Source of the DNA: Deinococcus alpinitundrae
Lineage (GTDB): Bacteria; Deinococcota; Deinococci; Deinococcales; Deinococcaceae
Reading direction: 5' to 3'
Assembly: GCF_009982895.1 (NCBI RefSeq)
Contig: NZ_WXZL01000043.1
Coordinates: 1 to 20,039, forward strand
Length of the DNA stretch: 20,039 nt
The notes beneath the pieces are model-generated. The model searched no databases. It was given only the letters and a program-made list of their open reading frames with translations, and was not told where the DNA came from. Position numbers and translations under genes: made by a program. Shown here in pieces: positions 14,264 through 20,039 of the stretch. Each line of letters begins with the position of its first letter. Within the stretch, counting starts at the first letter, position 1.

Positions 14264-14579
14264 ATCGCTCAGGTATGACGTCCAGAATCGCTCAGGTATG
14301 ACGCCCGGTGCACGGTCAAATCGCTCAGGTATGACGTAAGTATTCTCGGTGATCACTCAGGTATGACGTCCAGAATCGCTCAGGTATGACGCCTGGAATT
14401 GAACGTCATACCTGAGTGGTTAAGGCTGTTTCACTCAGGTATGACGCCCAGAGAGCCCTTTGAATCGCTCAGGTATGACGCCCGGTGCACGGTCAAATCG
14501 CTCAAGTATGACGCCCGGTGCACAGTCAAATCGCTCAGGTATGACGCCCAGAGCATGGTCAAATCGCTCAGGTATGACG
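14264..14579. repeat. Iteron array of the replication origin (11 copies)
   Basis: The unit is ATCGCTCAGGTATGACG (17 bases). Direct copies start at 14264, 14287, 14320, 14352 (ATCACTCAGG), 14375, 14430 (TTCACTCAGG), 14464, 14497 (CTCAAGT variant), 14530 and 14563; one inverted copy lies at 14404-14420. Start-to-start spacings are 23, 33, 32, 23, 55, 34, 33, 33 and 33, close to multiples of 11 bp, so most copies face the same side of the helix. The inverted copy can pair over 15 bases with the copy at 14430 and over 13 with that at 14375. The array lies upstream of rep, as in theta-replicating iteron plasmids, where Rep binds it. Confidence 0.95.
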
Positions 14580-14683
14580 CCCGGGGAAGACGAATTTGCT
14601 GTTCGAGCCGGGACCTGCTGGGTTCCAGAGTGAGAGAGGGCGGTACTTCAAGCAGGTCAAATCAGGATTCAGCGTCTCCACGC

Positions 14684-15730
14684 TCACCAGCCAACAAGTT
14701 CGTCTTTGAGATCATCTGAGGGGAGTTCAGCGTAGCCCTTACGGGTGGTGTCTACGCTCTCATGCCCGAGATGGGCCGCTACCCGAGCAAAATCCCTCAC
14801 TTGCCTGAGTAGCCGGGTCCCCGCGTACTTGCGCCCCGGGTGAAACCCTCGAAACGGTACCCCAGCTTGTTTGAAAGCTTTCTCCAGATGGTACTTGGCC
14901 GCCATATACGTGTTGAAACGAAACACCCGTTCGCTGGTCGTTGCCCGTTTGCCATCGGTGTGGTTGGGTCCGCCGGGACCGTACTGCATCCGGTAAGCGC
15001 GGGTGGCCCGGGCCAGGCTGGTGCTCATCGTCACCACCCGACTTTTACGGCCCTTACCACTTCTGACGAGGATGCGGCGGTTCTGTTCGTCGAGGTCGTT
15101 CCATTCCAGGTCGAGTGCTTCACGGATGCGCAGTCCAGCGTGCGCGGTGAGAAACAGCAGAAAGCGCATCTGGGTGTCGCAGTATTCGAGGACATCGGCA
15201 ATGTTGTCTTCAGTGTACGGTGGACGTTTGACCAGACCGCTGGTGCGGTCCTTGGGCACCCGCACGTCGCGGAACGGATCGGCTTCGGTGGCCCCGGCCC
15301 AGCGTAGGGCACGGTAGAGCGCGCCCGCGGCGGCAACCTTGAGCTGTACGCCAGCCGGTTGACGGCCAGCGGCCAGCATCTGGTTGACGTAGCTCTGCGC
15401 GTCGTGTCGTCCGGGCCGCAGGATGCTCCAGGCCTGTTCGGTGGTGTGCTCGACGAATTGCCGGACGCCGAGCTGATAGGCCTCGATGGTGCGTGGACTG
15501 GTCAGCACGCCCGCACCGCCACCGTGGACCAAATACGCAACGGTGAGGGCCTGAAGTTCAGCGTTGTCTTTTTCGCCGGCGGCTTTGACGGCCCGCCGGC
15601 GCAGTTCGTCATCGTGGAGACCGGTGAAAGTGCGGCTTTGGGCCAGAAGATCGCCACGGTAGTGGTCCAGGGTCACGTTGTCTATCTTATACCTAAGCTG
15701 TTTTAGGTAAAGGAGATTGCGATTGAGCAT
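14684..15730 (-). CDS. Tyrosine recombinase (plasmid resolvase/integrase type)
   Basis: A tyrosine recombinase with an N-terminal SAM-like core-binding domain (~60-170) and a catalytic domain. Catalytic residues seen: Arg in TAHAGLRIREALDLEW, Lys in VRSGKGRKSR, His in FRGFHPGRKYAGTRLLR (box II is unusual, H-P-G-R instead of the common H-x-L-R-H), His in AAHLGHESVDTT, and Tyr in RKGYAELPSDD. Members beside plasmid origins usually resolve multimers. The ATG at 15730 gives 348 residues, but I favour GTG 15676 (330 residues): TATAAGAT ends eight bases before it, which fits the leaderless starts common in Deinococcus. The stop lies about 100 bases from the last iteron. Confidence 0.9.
   Translation of the reverse strand: MLNRNLLYLKQLRYKIDNVTLDHYRGDLLAQSRTFTGLHDDELRRRAVKAAGEKDNAELQALTVAYLVHGGGAGVLTSPRTIEAYQLGVRQFVEHTTEQAWSILRPGRHDAQSYVNQMLAAGRQPAGVQLKVAAAGALYRALRWAGATEADPFRDVRVPKDRTSGLVKRPPYTEDNIADVLEYCDTQMRFLLFLTAHAGLRIREALDLEWNDLDEQNRRILVRSGKGRKSRVVTMSTSLARATRAYRMQYGPGGPNHTDGKRATTSERVFRFNTYMAAKYHLEKAFKQAGVPFRGFHPGRKYAGTRLLRQVRDFARVAAHLGHESVDTTRKGYAELPSDDLKDELVGW
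15684..15711 (-). promoter_or_regulatory. Candidate promoter giving a leaderless recombinase mRNA
   Basis: On the minus strand TATAAGAT (15691-15684) is an excellent -10 box, seven bases between it and GTG 15676. TTTACC (15711-15706) is a possible -35 at a short 14-base spacing. CCTAA-N6-TTAGG lies between, as a possible operator. If used, transcription would start at or beside the GTG. Confidence 0.5.
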
Positions 15731-15917
15731 TCAGATTGCTACGCAGGCTGACATCTTTGAAAGGTTGCGTTACGGTACATGCCGCTGACGGGCAGACCTC
15801 CTGGAGGTTCAGGCGGCGGTCTTTGTTGCTCTGTGCTCAATCCCTATTGACCCTGACCAGGAAACGCCACCTGACCGTTGTTCTGCTCCGCGGCCATCCA
15901 CCTGCGAAGCGAAGAGA
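15731..15917. other. Spacer between recombinase and IS3 fragment
   Basis: No supported gene is seen. ACCTCCTGGAGGT (15799-15811) is a short palindrome. The region may hold the recombination site of the recombinase, but I cannot identify it. Confidence 0.25.
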
Positions 15918-16063
15918 CTAGATCCCCAAATCCTGAGCGGTGCTGGAAATGTTGCTGCTTGTTCGGGCGAGTTGCACAACATCGCGTTTGAATTCAGTAG
16001 TGTGGATTTTTCGGGTTTTCATTATGGTGCCTTTTATAGTCAAGGCTGATCTCCGTCGACACA
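15918..16063 (-). mobile_element. Left-end fragment of an IS3-family element with OrfA start
   Basis: ATG 16022 begins MKTRKIHTTEFKRDVVQLAR and continues TSSNISSTAQDLGI to a TAG at 15918: the helix-turn-helix start of an IS3 OrfA (usual reading EFKR.AV.LA....SI...A..LGI), cut in the first HTH after 34 residues. Upstream TGTGTCGACGGAGATCAGCC at about 16063-16044 is probably the terminal repeat and TTGACTATAA part of its promoter. The rest of the element is gone. Whether the OrfB end at 4675-4815 comes from the same IS type cannot be told. Confidence 0.7.
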
Positions 16064-16174
16064 AAACCGGGTCGCTCTCACACCTCCCGCACACCGGCCA
16101 GATGACGCTGCGCTCCAGCGGTCCGGTCGTTGTGGCCCGAAAGTGAGTCGTGTGGAAGCCAACTTTACGGCACA

Positions 16175-16846
16175 ATGAGCTGGACCATGGACCGCGAAAA
16201 GTTCTACACTGCTGCCGACTATCTTAAGACGCGCTCGGAGGATATCCAGAATCACGAACGTGGCTACAAGGTACCCGGCGTGCCCAAGGTACGCACGCAT
16301 CTGCAGGCTTTTCTCGATGGAACGCTCCAGGAACGCGTGGACGTGCTTGGCAGGGGTGCCCTCGATCTGCTCGGCTGGCAGCTTCAGGATCCACTCAACG
16401 AACTCGCAGCAGTCGCCCCGGCGGAGTTCCGTGCGGCGCTTGGGGCGCTCTGGGCCTCACCGCTGCGTGCCGAGCAGGCTGACACGTTCTGGGCCATCCT
16501 CGACCCAGCACTTGACCGCCTGAAGCCCAGGAAAAGCAAGGCCTTCAACGGGATAGGCGCGCGGACCACAGTAGTGTCTTATCTGCTCTACGTGGCGGAT
16601 CCGACCCGCTTCCCTTTTTATATGCCCAGCTACGGCGGAAAAGCCATCGATTATCTGTACAGCAAGAGCAAGCGTGAGAAGCTCGACGATGGGTCCCCCG
16701 GTGTGCTGATGCGGGCGTACACGCAGCGCTGCACGTATCTGTTGAGAGAATTTCGGGACGCGGGCGTCGGGTTCGAGGACATGATGGATCTGCACAGCGG
16801 CCTGCACCTTCTGGCGCGAGACTTCCTGAAGGCAGGTCAGGCCTGA
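16175..16846 (+). CDS. Unknown protein, about 220 residues
   Basis: A 223-residue protein beginning MSWTMDREKFYTAADYLKTR, largely helical, with no signal peptide or membrane span. A conserved-looking core is RKSKAFNGIGARTTVVSYLL followed by YVADPTRFPFYMPSYGGKAI, then LMRAYTQRCTYLLREFRDAG and a Leu-rich end DLHSGLHLLARDFLKAGQA. The phrase DPTRFPFYMPS recalls N-terminal regions of some restriction-type proteins (McrB-like), but there is no ATPase or nuclease motif, so this is only a hint. ATG 16175 or ATG 16187 are possible starts, neither with a clear ribosome site. It stands alone, bounded by an IS3 fragment and a hairpin. Confidence 0.65.
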   Translation: MSWTMDREKFYTAADYLKTRSEDIQNHERGYKVPGVPKVRTHLQAFLDGTLQERVDVLGRGALDLLGWQLQDPLNELAAVAPAEFRAALGALWASPLRAEQADTFWAILDPALDRLKPRKSKAFNGIGARTTVVSYLLYVADPTRFPFYMPSYGGKAIDYLYSKSKREKLDDGSPGVLMRAYTQRCTYLLREFRDAGVGFEDMMDLHSGLHLLARDFLKAGQA

Positions 16847-16850
16847 CATT

Positions 16851-16869
16851 GCAACTCGCGCAGAGTTGC
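16851..16869 (+). terminator. Hairpin after the unknown gene
   Basis: GCAACTC (16851-16857) pairs with GAGTTGC (16863-16869) over a 5-base loop, starting five bases past the stop. The palindrome GTCAGGCCTGAC (16836-16847) overlaps the stop itself. Neither has a T-run directly after it. Confidence 0.45.
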
Positions 16870-16910
16870 CGGCAGATACTTGTCTATGGTTCGTGTCCTG
16901 AAAGACGATT

Positions 16911-17128
16911 TCAGATCGCTGGGGGAACGGGTTTATTGTCTTCATGCTGTGGAGTTGACATAGCTCTTCTCAAAGCGGCGAGCAGAGGACGCTGGAAGAT
17001 GTTCACGCCCCATCCCACGCCCAGTTGAAGAAAATCATTCGACACCCGCTTGCTCTGCTCGGGAGGCTCGAACGTGAGGATGGTCGACACGAGCAGTAGG
17101 GAGAGGGCGGGCTTGCGTTTTGTTTTCC
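16911..17128 (-). CDS. Possible small protein, no clear start
   Basis: On the minus strand a frame reads LRKTKRKPALSLLLVSTILT, then VSNDFLQLGVGWGVNIFQRP, to TGA at 16911. A basic start followed by a hydrophobic stretch looks like a signal peptide or a membrane protein end. No ATG or GTG stands at the right place (a CTG would be needed), so it is either a remnant or chance. Confidence 0.2.
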
Positions 17129-17527
17129 TCAGTACCAGCTCGCCACACCGCCGTGGTGGGAGCAGGTGCCGCGCCGGTGGGCGCTGAAGCTGTCGCTGCC
17201 GTCGCGCCACTGGGCAGAGGCACCCTCAGGCTTGGTGTCGGCCATGACGGGGCGCTGGATCTGCTGACCGTCCACATTGGTGTCGGTGCCGTTGGTGGTA
17301 GGCGCAAAGGCAGGGGAGGGCGTGGCTTTCAGCGCCAGAGTCGTCTTCGAGACGTAGCCTTGCTTGCCGCTGTAGGTGACGACGTTCACCCGAGTGGACC
17401 TGGGGATGCTCGTCAGGACCTTCGCGCTGGCACTGGGACCGCTGCGGAGATTGGCGTTCGTGGTGGTCGTGGCCTGGAGGTGGAGGGCGAGAGAGAAGGT
17501 AGGGCGTACAGCACCGTGGAAAGGCGT
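17129..17527 (-). pseudogene. SH3-like / DUF3761 exported protein, 5' end broken
   Basis: The frame reads TTTTNANLRSGPSASAKVLT, then VNVVTYSGKQGYVSKTTLAL, a bacterial SH3-type domain (NLRSGPS...GWV-like pattern), a Thr/Pro linker, and the C-terminal block AQWRDGSDSFSAHRRGTCSH followed by HGGVASWY, which is a typical DUF3761 ending. Such proteins are usually exported. Here the frame is open back to a TGA at 17528-17530, but has no usable start before the SH3 domain; hydrophobic signal-peptide-like residues (STVLYALPSLS) are in another frame, so a frameshift probably broke the gene. The first Cys usual in DUF3761 (QC.DG) is Trp here. Confidence 0.6.
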
Positions 17528-17530
17528 TCA

Positions 17531-17867
17531 CCGCGGAAGTCAGCGAGCGCGAGGCCGGCTTTCTTGGCGGCGGCCTCAGTGGGATACATGTGGAGGCGTA
17601 CTGATCATCCTTTCGGTATGCAGGGGCCGGTGAGCACTGCTCCAGCAGCTCGACTGTCAAGCTGAGGTATACCCTAATCTGGCTGTCAGTCGAGAGGAAT
17701 TTTCGGACGATAAACACAGCCTATCTCGGCCCAGTTTCGGTCAACTCATGACAGTCTAAGACCTCAAGTTGACACTTGGCACGACACCGACGACCCTCTT
17801 CGAATGCCTCTGCGTAGTACCGTTGACACTGCGTGTTTATTGCCGGTGGTTCCTATCAAAAAAGGGC
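17531..17867. other. Gene-poor stretch
   Basis: At about 17520-17600 on the minus strand a frame reading MYPTEAAAKKAGLALADFRG looks like real protein and may be the lost upstream part of the broken SH3/DUF3761 gene or of another gene. Between 17660 and 17867 I see no gene or RNA. Confidence 0.3.
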
Positions 17868-18158
17868 TCAAGTGAGATCGAGCAGCGTCACGAGTACTCG
17901 CGTGCCGTCCTCCAGTGCTTGGCTGGAAAAGAAGCCATCTGTCTGAGCTTGGCTGACCTCACCTGCTGAGAGTTCGTGCAGCTTGCCGTCCACACTCAGG
18001 CGCAGTCGCCCGCACAGCACAGCGACCACCACCGCCTGACCAGCATGGGTGTGCGGGGGCAGCCCCTCACCCTCCCGGTACTCGAAGAGCAAAGCGCGGC
18101 CTCCAGGAGCTTTGACGAGAACCTGTGGAGCAGCAGGACGGATAGCATCAGTGGTCAT
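17868..18158 (-). CDS. Small single-domain cupin protein
   Basis: A 96-residue cupin. Cupin motif 1 is GLPPHTHAGQAVVVAVLCGR with the His pair of HTH and G-x5 spacing, followed by LRLSVDGKLHELSAGEV, where motif 2 would need G-D-x-x-x-x-P-x-G; the match there is weak and the last metal His is missing, so metal binding is uncertain. ATG 18158 lies 8-11 bases upstream of the stop of the globin gene (18148-18150), so the two are translationally coupled. Small cupins of this kind bind ligands or sense; no substrate can be assigned. Confidence 0.8.
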   Translation of the reverse strand: MTTDAIRPAAPQVLVKAPGGRALLFEYREGEGLPPHTHAGQAVVVAVLCGRLRLSVDGKLHELSAGEVSQAQTDGFFSSQALEDGTRVLVTLLDLT

Positions 18159-18587
18159 GGGGAGAGCCCTCTGGGGAAGTGTTCTCTCGGGAAGGATGGG
18201 TAAAGCGCTCCAGGTTGGGGCGCATTCGTCGGGTCAGGGTAAGCAAGGCCTCGGCTTCGGGCGGCTCCAACTGCTCACGGAGGGTCTCCTCCCACAGCGC
18301 CAACCACCGGTTGAAATGCTCCGGTGCGATGCCCAGGCCCATGTGTGCCGCTCCCGGCTGCCCCCGGTAGGTACTCGGCCCCCGGTCACCGCCCGCCAGA
18401 AGCCCTCCAACCGGGTGATGTGCACCGGCCAGCCCGCGCGTGGAAATGGACCCATCCTCCGGGTAAAGACCGGGCCGAGCAGGTCATCGGCTGTCGCCCT
18501 GGCGTAAAAAGCCCACAGCACCCGCCGCAGCCCCTCCTCGCCGACGCGGACAAAGAGGTTCCCTTCCGGCGTAAGCGGCAGTGTCAT
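18148..18587 (-). pseudogene. Group III truncated haemoglobin, frame-shifted
   Basis: From ATG 18587 the frame reads LFVRVGEEGLRRVLWAFYAR, ADDLLGPVFTRR, GWPVHITRLEGFWRAVTG; then the match moves to another frame: GPSTYRGQPGAAHMGLGIAP followed by EHFNRWLALWEETLREQLEP, with the proximal His in EHFNRW, ending SPEGSPHDH at 18148. Together they give a full group III truncated globin, a haem protein binding O2 or NO. The shift lies at a run of five C (18379-18383; G on the coding strand); one missing G explains it. A true inactivating mutation or a sequencing error are both possible. It overlaps the start of the cupin gene. Confidence 0.85.
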
Positions 18588-18802
18588 ACGCTCACTGAGC
18601 CGAACCGTGCCCGTGCATGGGGCAAAAGAGCTCGGTTCTCCTGAGCACTGTGTTGAAGGGTTTCCAGTTCTGGCCGTACCCTCATTCCATTCCCGTATCC
18701 CATCATTGAGCCCCCATGAAGTGAACTGTGCGGCGCAGATGTGACGAGAGAGCCTGGATTCGCTCATCCCAGCGAGCTGGGACCCGGGGATCGGAAGGGT
18801 CG
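18588..18802. other. Intergenic region upstream of the globin
   Basis: It holds the presumed promoter of the globin-cupin unit and the end of the universal stress protein gene. I see no coding frame, RNA gene or strong hairpin. Confidence 0.3.
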
Positions 18803-19300
18803 TTATAGGGTGGCGTCCTGATAGACAGGCTGGTGGTCAGTGCTCAGCTGGGGGGCTACCGCCGCAGGAGCCTGGATCAGCAGCACCGGAATCTTCACCT
18901 GACGCAGCACCGATTCCGCGACGCTGCCCAGGAAGAGGTGGGCCAGACCACTGCGGCCATGCGTGCTCATGACCAGCAGGTCTGCGCCGGTCCGTTCCAG
19001 CTCGTGCACGATCGCCTGCTCAGTTTTCAGGTCTTCCCGCTCAAAGCGCACCACCTGGGTCTTTTCATAGTTGAGCGCCTTCAGCGCGTGTTCGAGGAAG
19101 TGCGCGCCTTCCTGCACCAGCCGTTGATGTTCTGCCGGGTAATCGAAAGCGTAGATGCCCTCTGCAACGATCACCTGTGGTGGCACGATGTAGAGCAGCG
19201 TCACGGCGCTGTCATACTTGCGGGCGAGGTCGGCAGCGAAGGGCAGGGCGAGGTGGCTGAGGGCACTGCCGTCGGTGGTCACCAGGATATGGTTGAACAT
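18803..19300 (-). CDS. Universal stress protein (UspA family)
   Basis: A 165-residue single-domain Usp. Seen: MFNHILVTTDGSALSHLALP with the conserved Asp10, a hydrophobic strand VTLLYIVPP, ADLLVMSTHGRSGLAHLFLG followed by SVAESVLRQVKIPVLLIQ. The ATP-binding motif G-2x-G-9x-G-S/T is present except that the first Gly is Ser (S112-T-H-G115 ... G125-S126). Cytoplasmic; Usp proteins of this type bind ATP and act in stress survival. ATG 19300 is preceded by AAGGAGAA at good spacing. It is divergent from the regulator at 19501. Confidence 0.93.
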   Translation of the reverse strand: MFNHILVTTDGSALSHLALPFAADLARKYDSAVTLLYIVPPQVIVAEGIYAFDYPAEHQRLVQEGAHFLEHALKALNYEKTQVVRFEREDLKTEQAIVHELERTGADLLVMSTHGRSGLAHLFLGSVAESVLRQVKIPVLLIQAPAAVAPQLSTDHQPVYQDATL

Positions 19301-19322
19301 ACGGTTCTCCTTGTTGCCATGG

Positions 19323-19343
19323 CGTCAGGCTGGGCGTCTGACG
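19323..19343. promoter_or_regulatory. Inverted repeat CGTCAG-N9-CTGACG
   Basis: It lies 22 bases upstream of the universal stress protein start in the 200-base divergent region shared with the SARP-like gene, so it is placed where an operator would be. The arms are only six bases. Confidence 0.3.
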
Positions 19344-19500
19344 TTACCGAACCATTACGACTCAGCTGCCCCTGTTCTCATCCATGGGCGGTGTGGTTGT
19401 GTTCAGGACTCTATTTATCCTGATGGGCAGGGAGTAGGATCAAACCAGAACGGCGTGGAAGCCGCTGTGCGCGTTCTCTTCTTCTTTCCAAAGGGACCGC

Positions 19501-20039
19501 ATGCCTACTTTGAAGATCGTTACATTCGGGCAGACCCGGGTCACGCTGGATGGACAGGACATCGTTTGGCATGCTTCCAGCGCCCGCGACCTGTTTTTCT
19601 ACCTGCTCTCCTTTCCAGAGGGGCGCAGCAAAGGGGATGTGGCCCTGGCCCTCTGGCCCGGCGAGGAAAACGAGACGGTCGCGAGCAACAACCGATTCCG
19701 GGTCGCGCTGCACCGGGTACGCGCGGCTCTAGAAGATTCCGATTCAGTCGTCAAGGAATACGAGCGCTACCGGTTGAGTCCAACGGTACTGGCGACCAGC
19801 GACGTGTTCGCCATGCAGTCCGCTCTGCAGGACGCTCAGGTCGCTCTCTCTTCACCTGCTCATGACGTCCAGGCCGCCCGTGAAGCCCTCCAGCGGGCGG
19901 TGGACCTGTATGGCGGTGAGTACCTGCCTGACGTTCGCAGCGACTGGGCCCGCACCGCCCGTGAGGAATACAAGAGCAGCTACGTGCGCGCCATGCTGGA
20001 ATTGTCAAAGCTGCACTATGACGCTGGGGAAAGCAACTT
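19501..20039 (+). CDS. SARP/BTAD-type transcriptional regulator, N-terminal part
   Basis: The gene starts at ATG 19501 behind AAAGGG and runs off the window (179 codons visible). Residues ~1-90 form a winged-helix DNA-binding domain of the OmpR/SARP kind: MPTLKIVTFGQTRVTLDGQD, RDLFFYLLSFPEG, RSKGDVALALWPGEE, SNNRFRVALHRVRAALED. Residues ~100 onward are the bacterial transcriptional activation (BTAD) domain: ALQRAVDLYGGEYLPDVRSD, WARTAREEYKSSYVRAMLEL. Such regulators are frequent in Deinococcus and often continue into TPR or ATPase modules; what follows here is unseen. Being divergent from the universal stress gene, it could control it, but nothing shows this. Confidence 0.88.
   Translation, partial: MPTLKIVTFGQTRVTLDGQDIVWHASSARDLFFYLLSFPEGRSKGDVALALWPGEENETVASNNRFRVALHRVRAALEDSDSVVKEYERYRLSPTVLATSDVFAMQSALQDAQVALSSPAHDVQAAREALQRAVDLYGGEYLPDVRSDWARTAREEYKSSYVRAMLELSKLHYDAGESN

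Noticed and set aside
14264..14579. CRISPR array, because of the regular repeats
   Set aside because: The repeats are only 17 bases, the spacers are short (5-17 bases) and partly alike (CCCGGTGCACGGTCAA), one unit is inverted, and a rep gene is adjacent with no cas gene. These are iterons.
1..20039. tRNA or rRNA genes
   Set aside because: I read the gaps for cloverleaf-like arms, TTCGA-type loops and rRNA cores and found none that could be supported.

Overview
The window looks like part of a plasmid or megaplasmid of a Deinococcus-like bacterium. This is inferred from content, since no database was searched. The signs are high-GC coding DNA, an iteron origin with its own Rep and partition genes, a BTAD/SARP-type regulator, a group III truncated haemoglobin, small proteins of a Deinococcus-like style, and many IS remnants.

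Layout. 1-700: C-terminal remnant of an IS630 transposase and a perfect hairpin. 768-3360: a DUF998 membrane protein, a small secreted protein, a doubtful small ORF and a large lipoprotein with an Ig-like and a DNRLRE-like domain. 3594-4857: an intact IS6-family element that cuts an ORF on its left and abuts two joined gene fragments on its right (a Ser/Gly-rich C-terminal tail and an IS3 OrfB end). 4872-7859: a small acidic protein, a BCS1-like AAA ATPase and an N-terminally truncated 5'-nucleotidase. 7918-9039: an IS6 end remnant, a small unknown protein and a decayed rhodanese. 9410-10312: an intact PhzF-family enzyme. 10533-11304: a second, degenerate IS6-type element.

11435-15730 is the functional core of the replicon. 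On the minus strand, in order of transcription, it holds a tyrosine recombinase, a Rep initiator, a small ParA ATPase and a ribbon-helix-helix-like partner overlapping the parA stop. The Rep gene is preceded by an AT-rich stretch and eleven 17-bp iterons spaced mostly near multiples of 11 bp. Two 41-bp identical repeats lie just after the parA partner gene, and a diverged inverted copy sits in the parA promoter region. I read these as the centromere/operator of the partition system.

15918-17527 holds an IS3 left-end fragment, an unknown 224-aa protein and a decayed SH3/DUF3761 gene. 17868-20039 holds a cupin and a frame-shifted truncated haemoglobin in one overlapping transcription unit, a universal stress protein, and divergently from it a SARP-like regulator that runs off the window.

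The region mixes an apparently functional replication and maintenance module with many broken genes and IS scars, as expected of accessory DNA. The least explained items are the partition repeats, the lone BCS1-like ATPase and the unknown gene at 16175.
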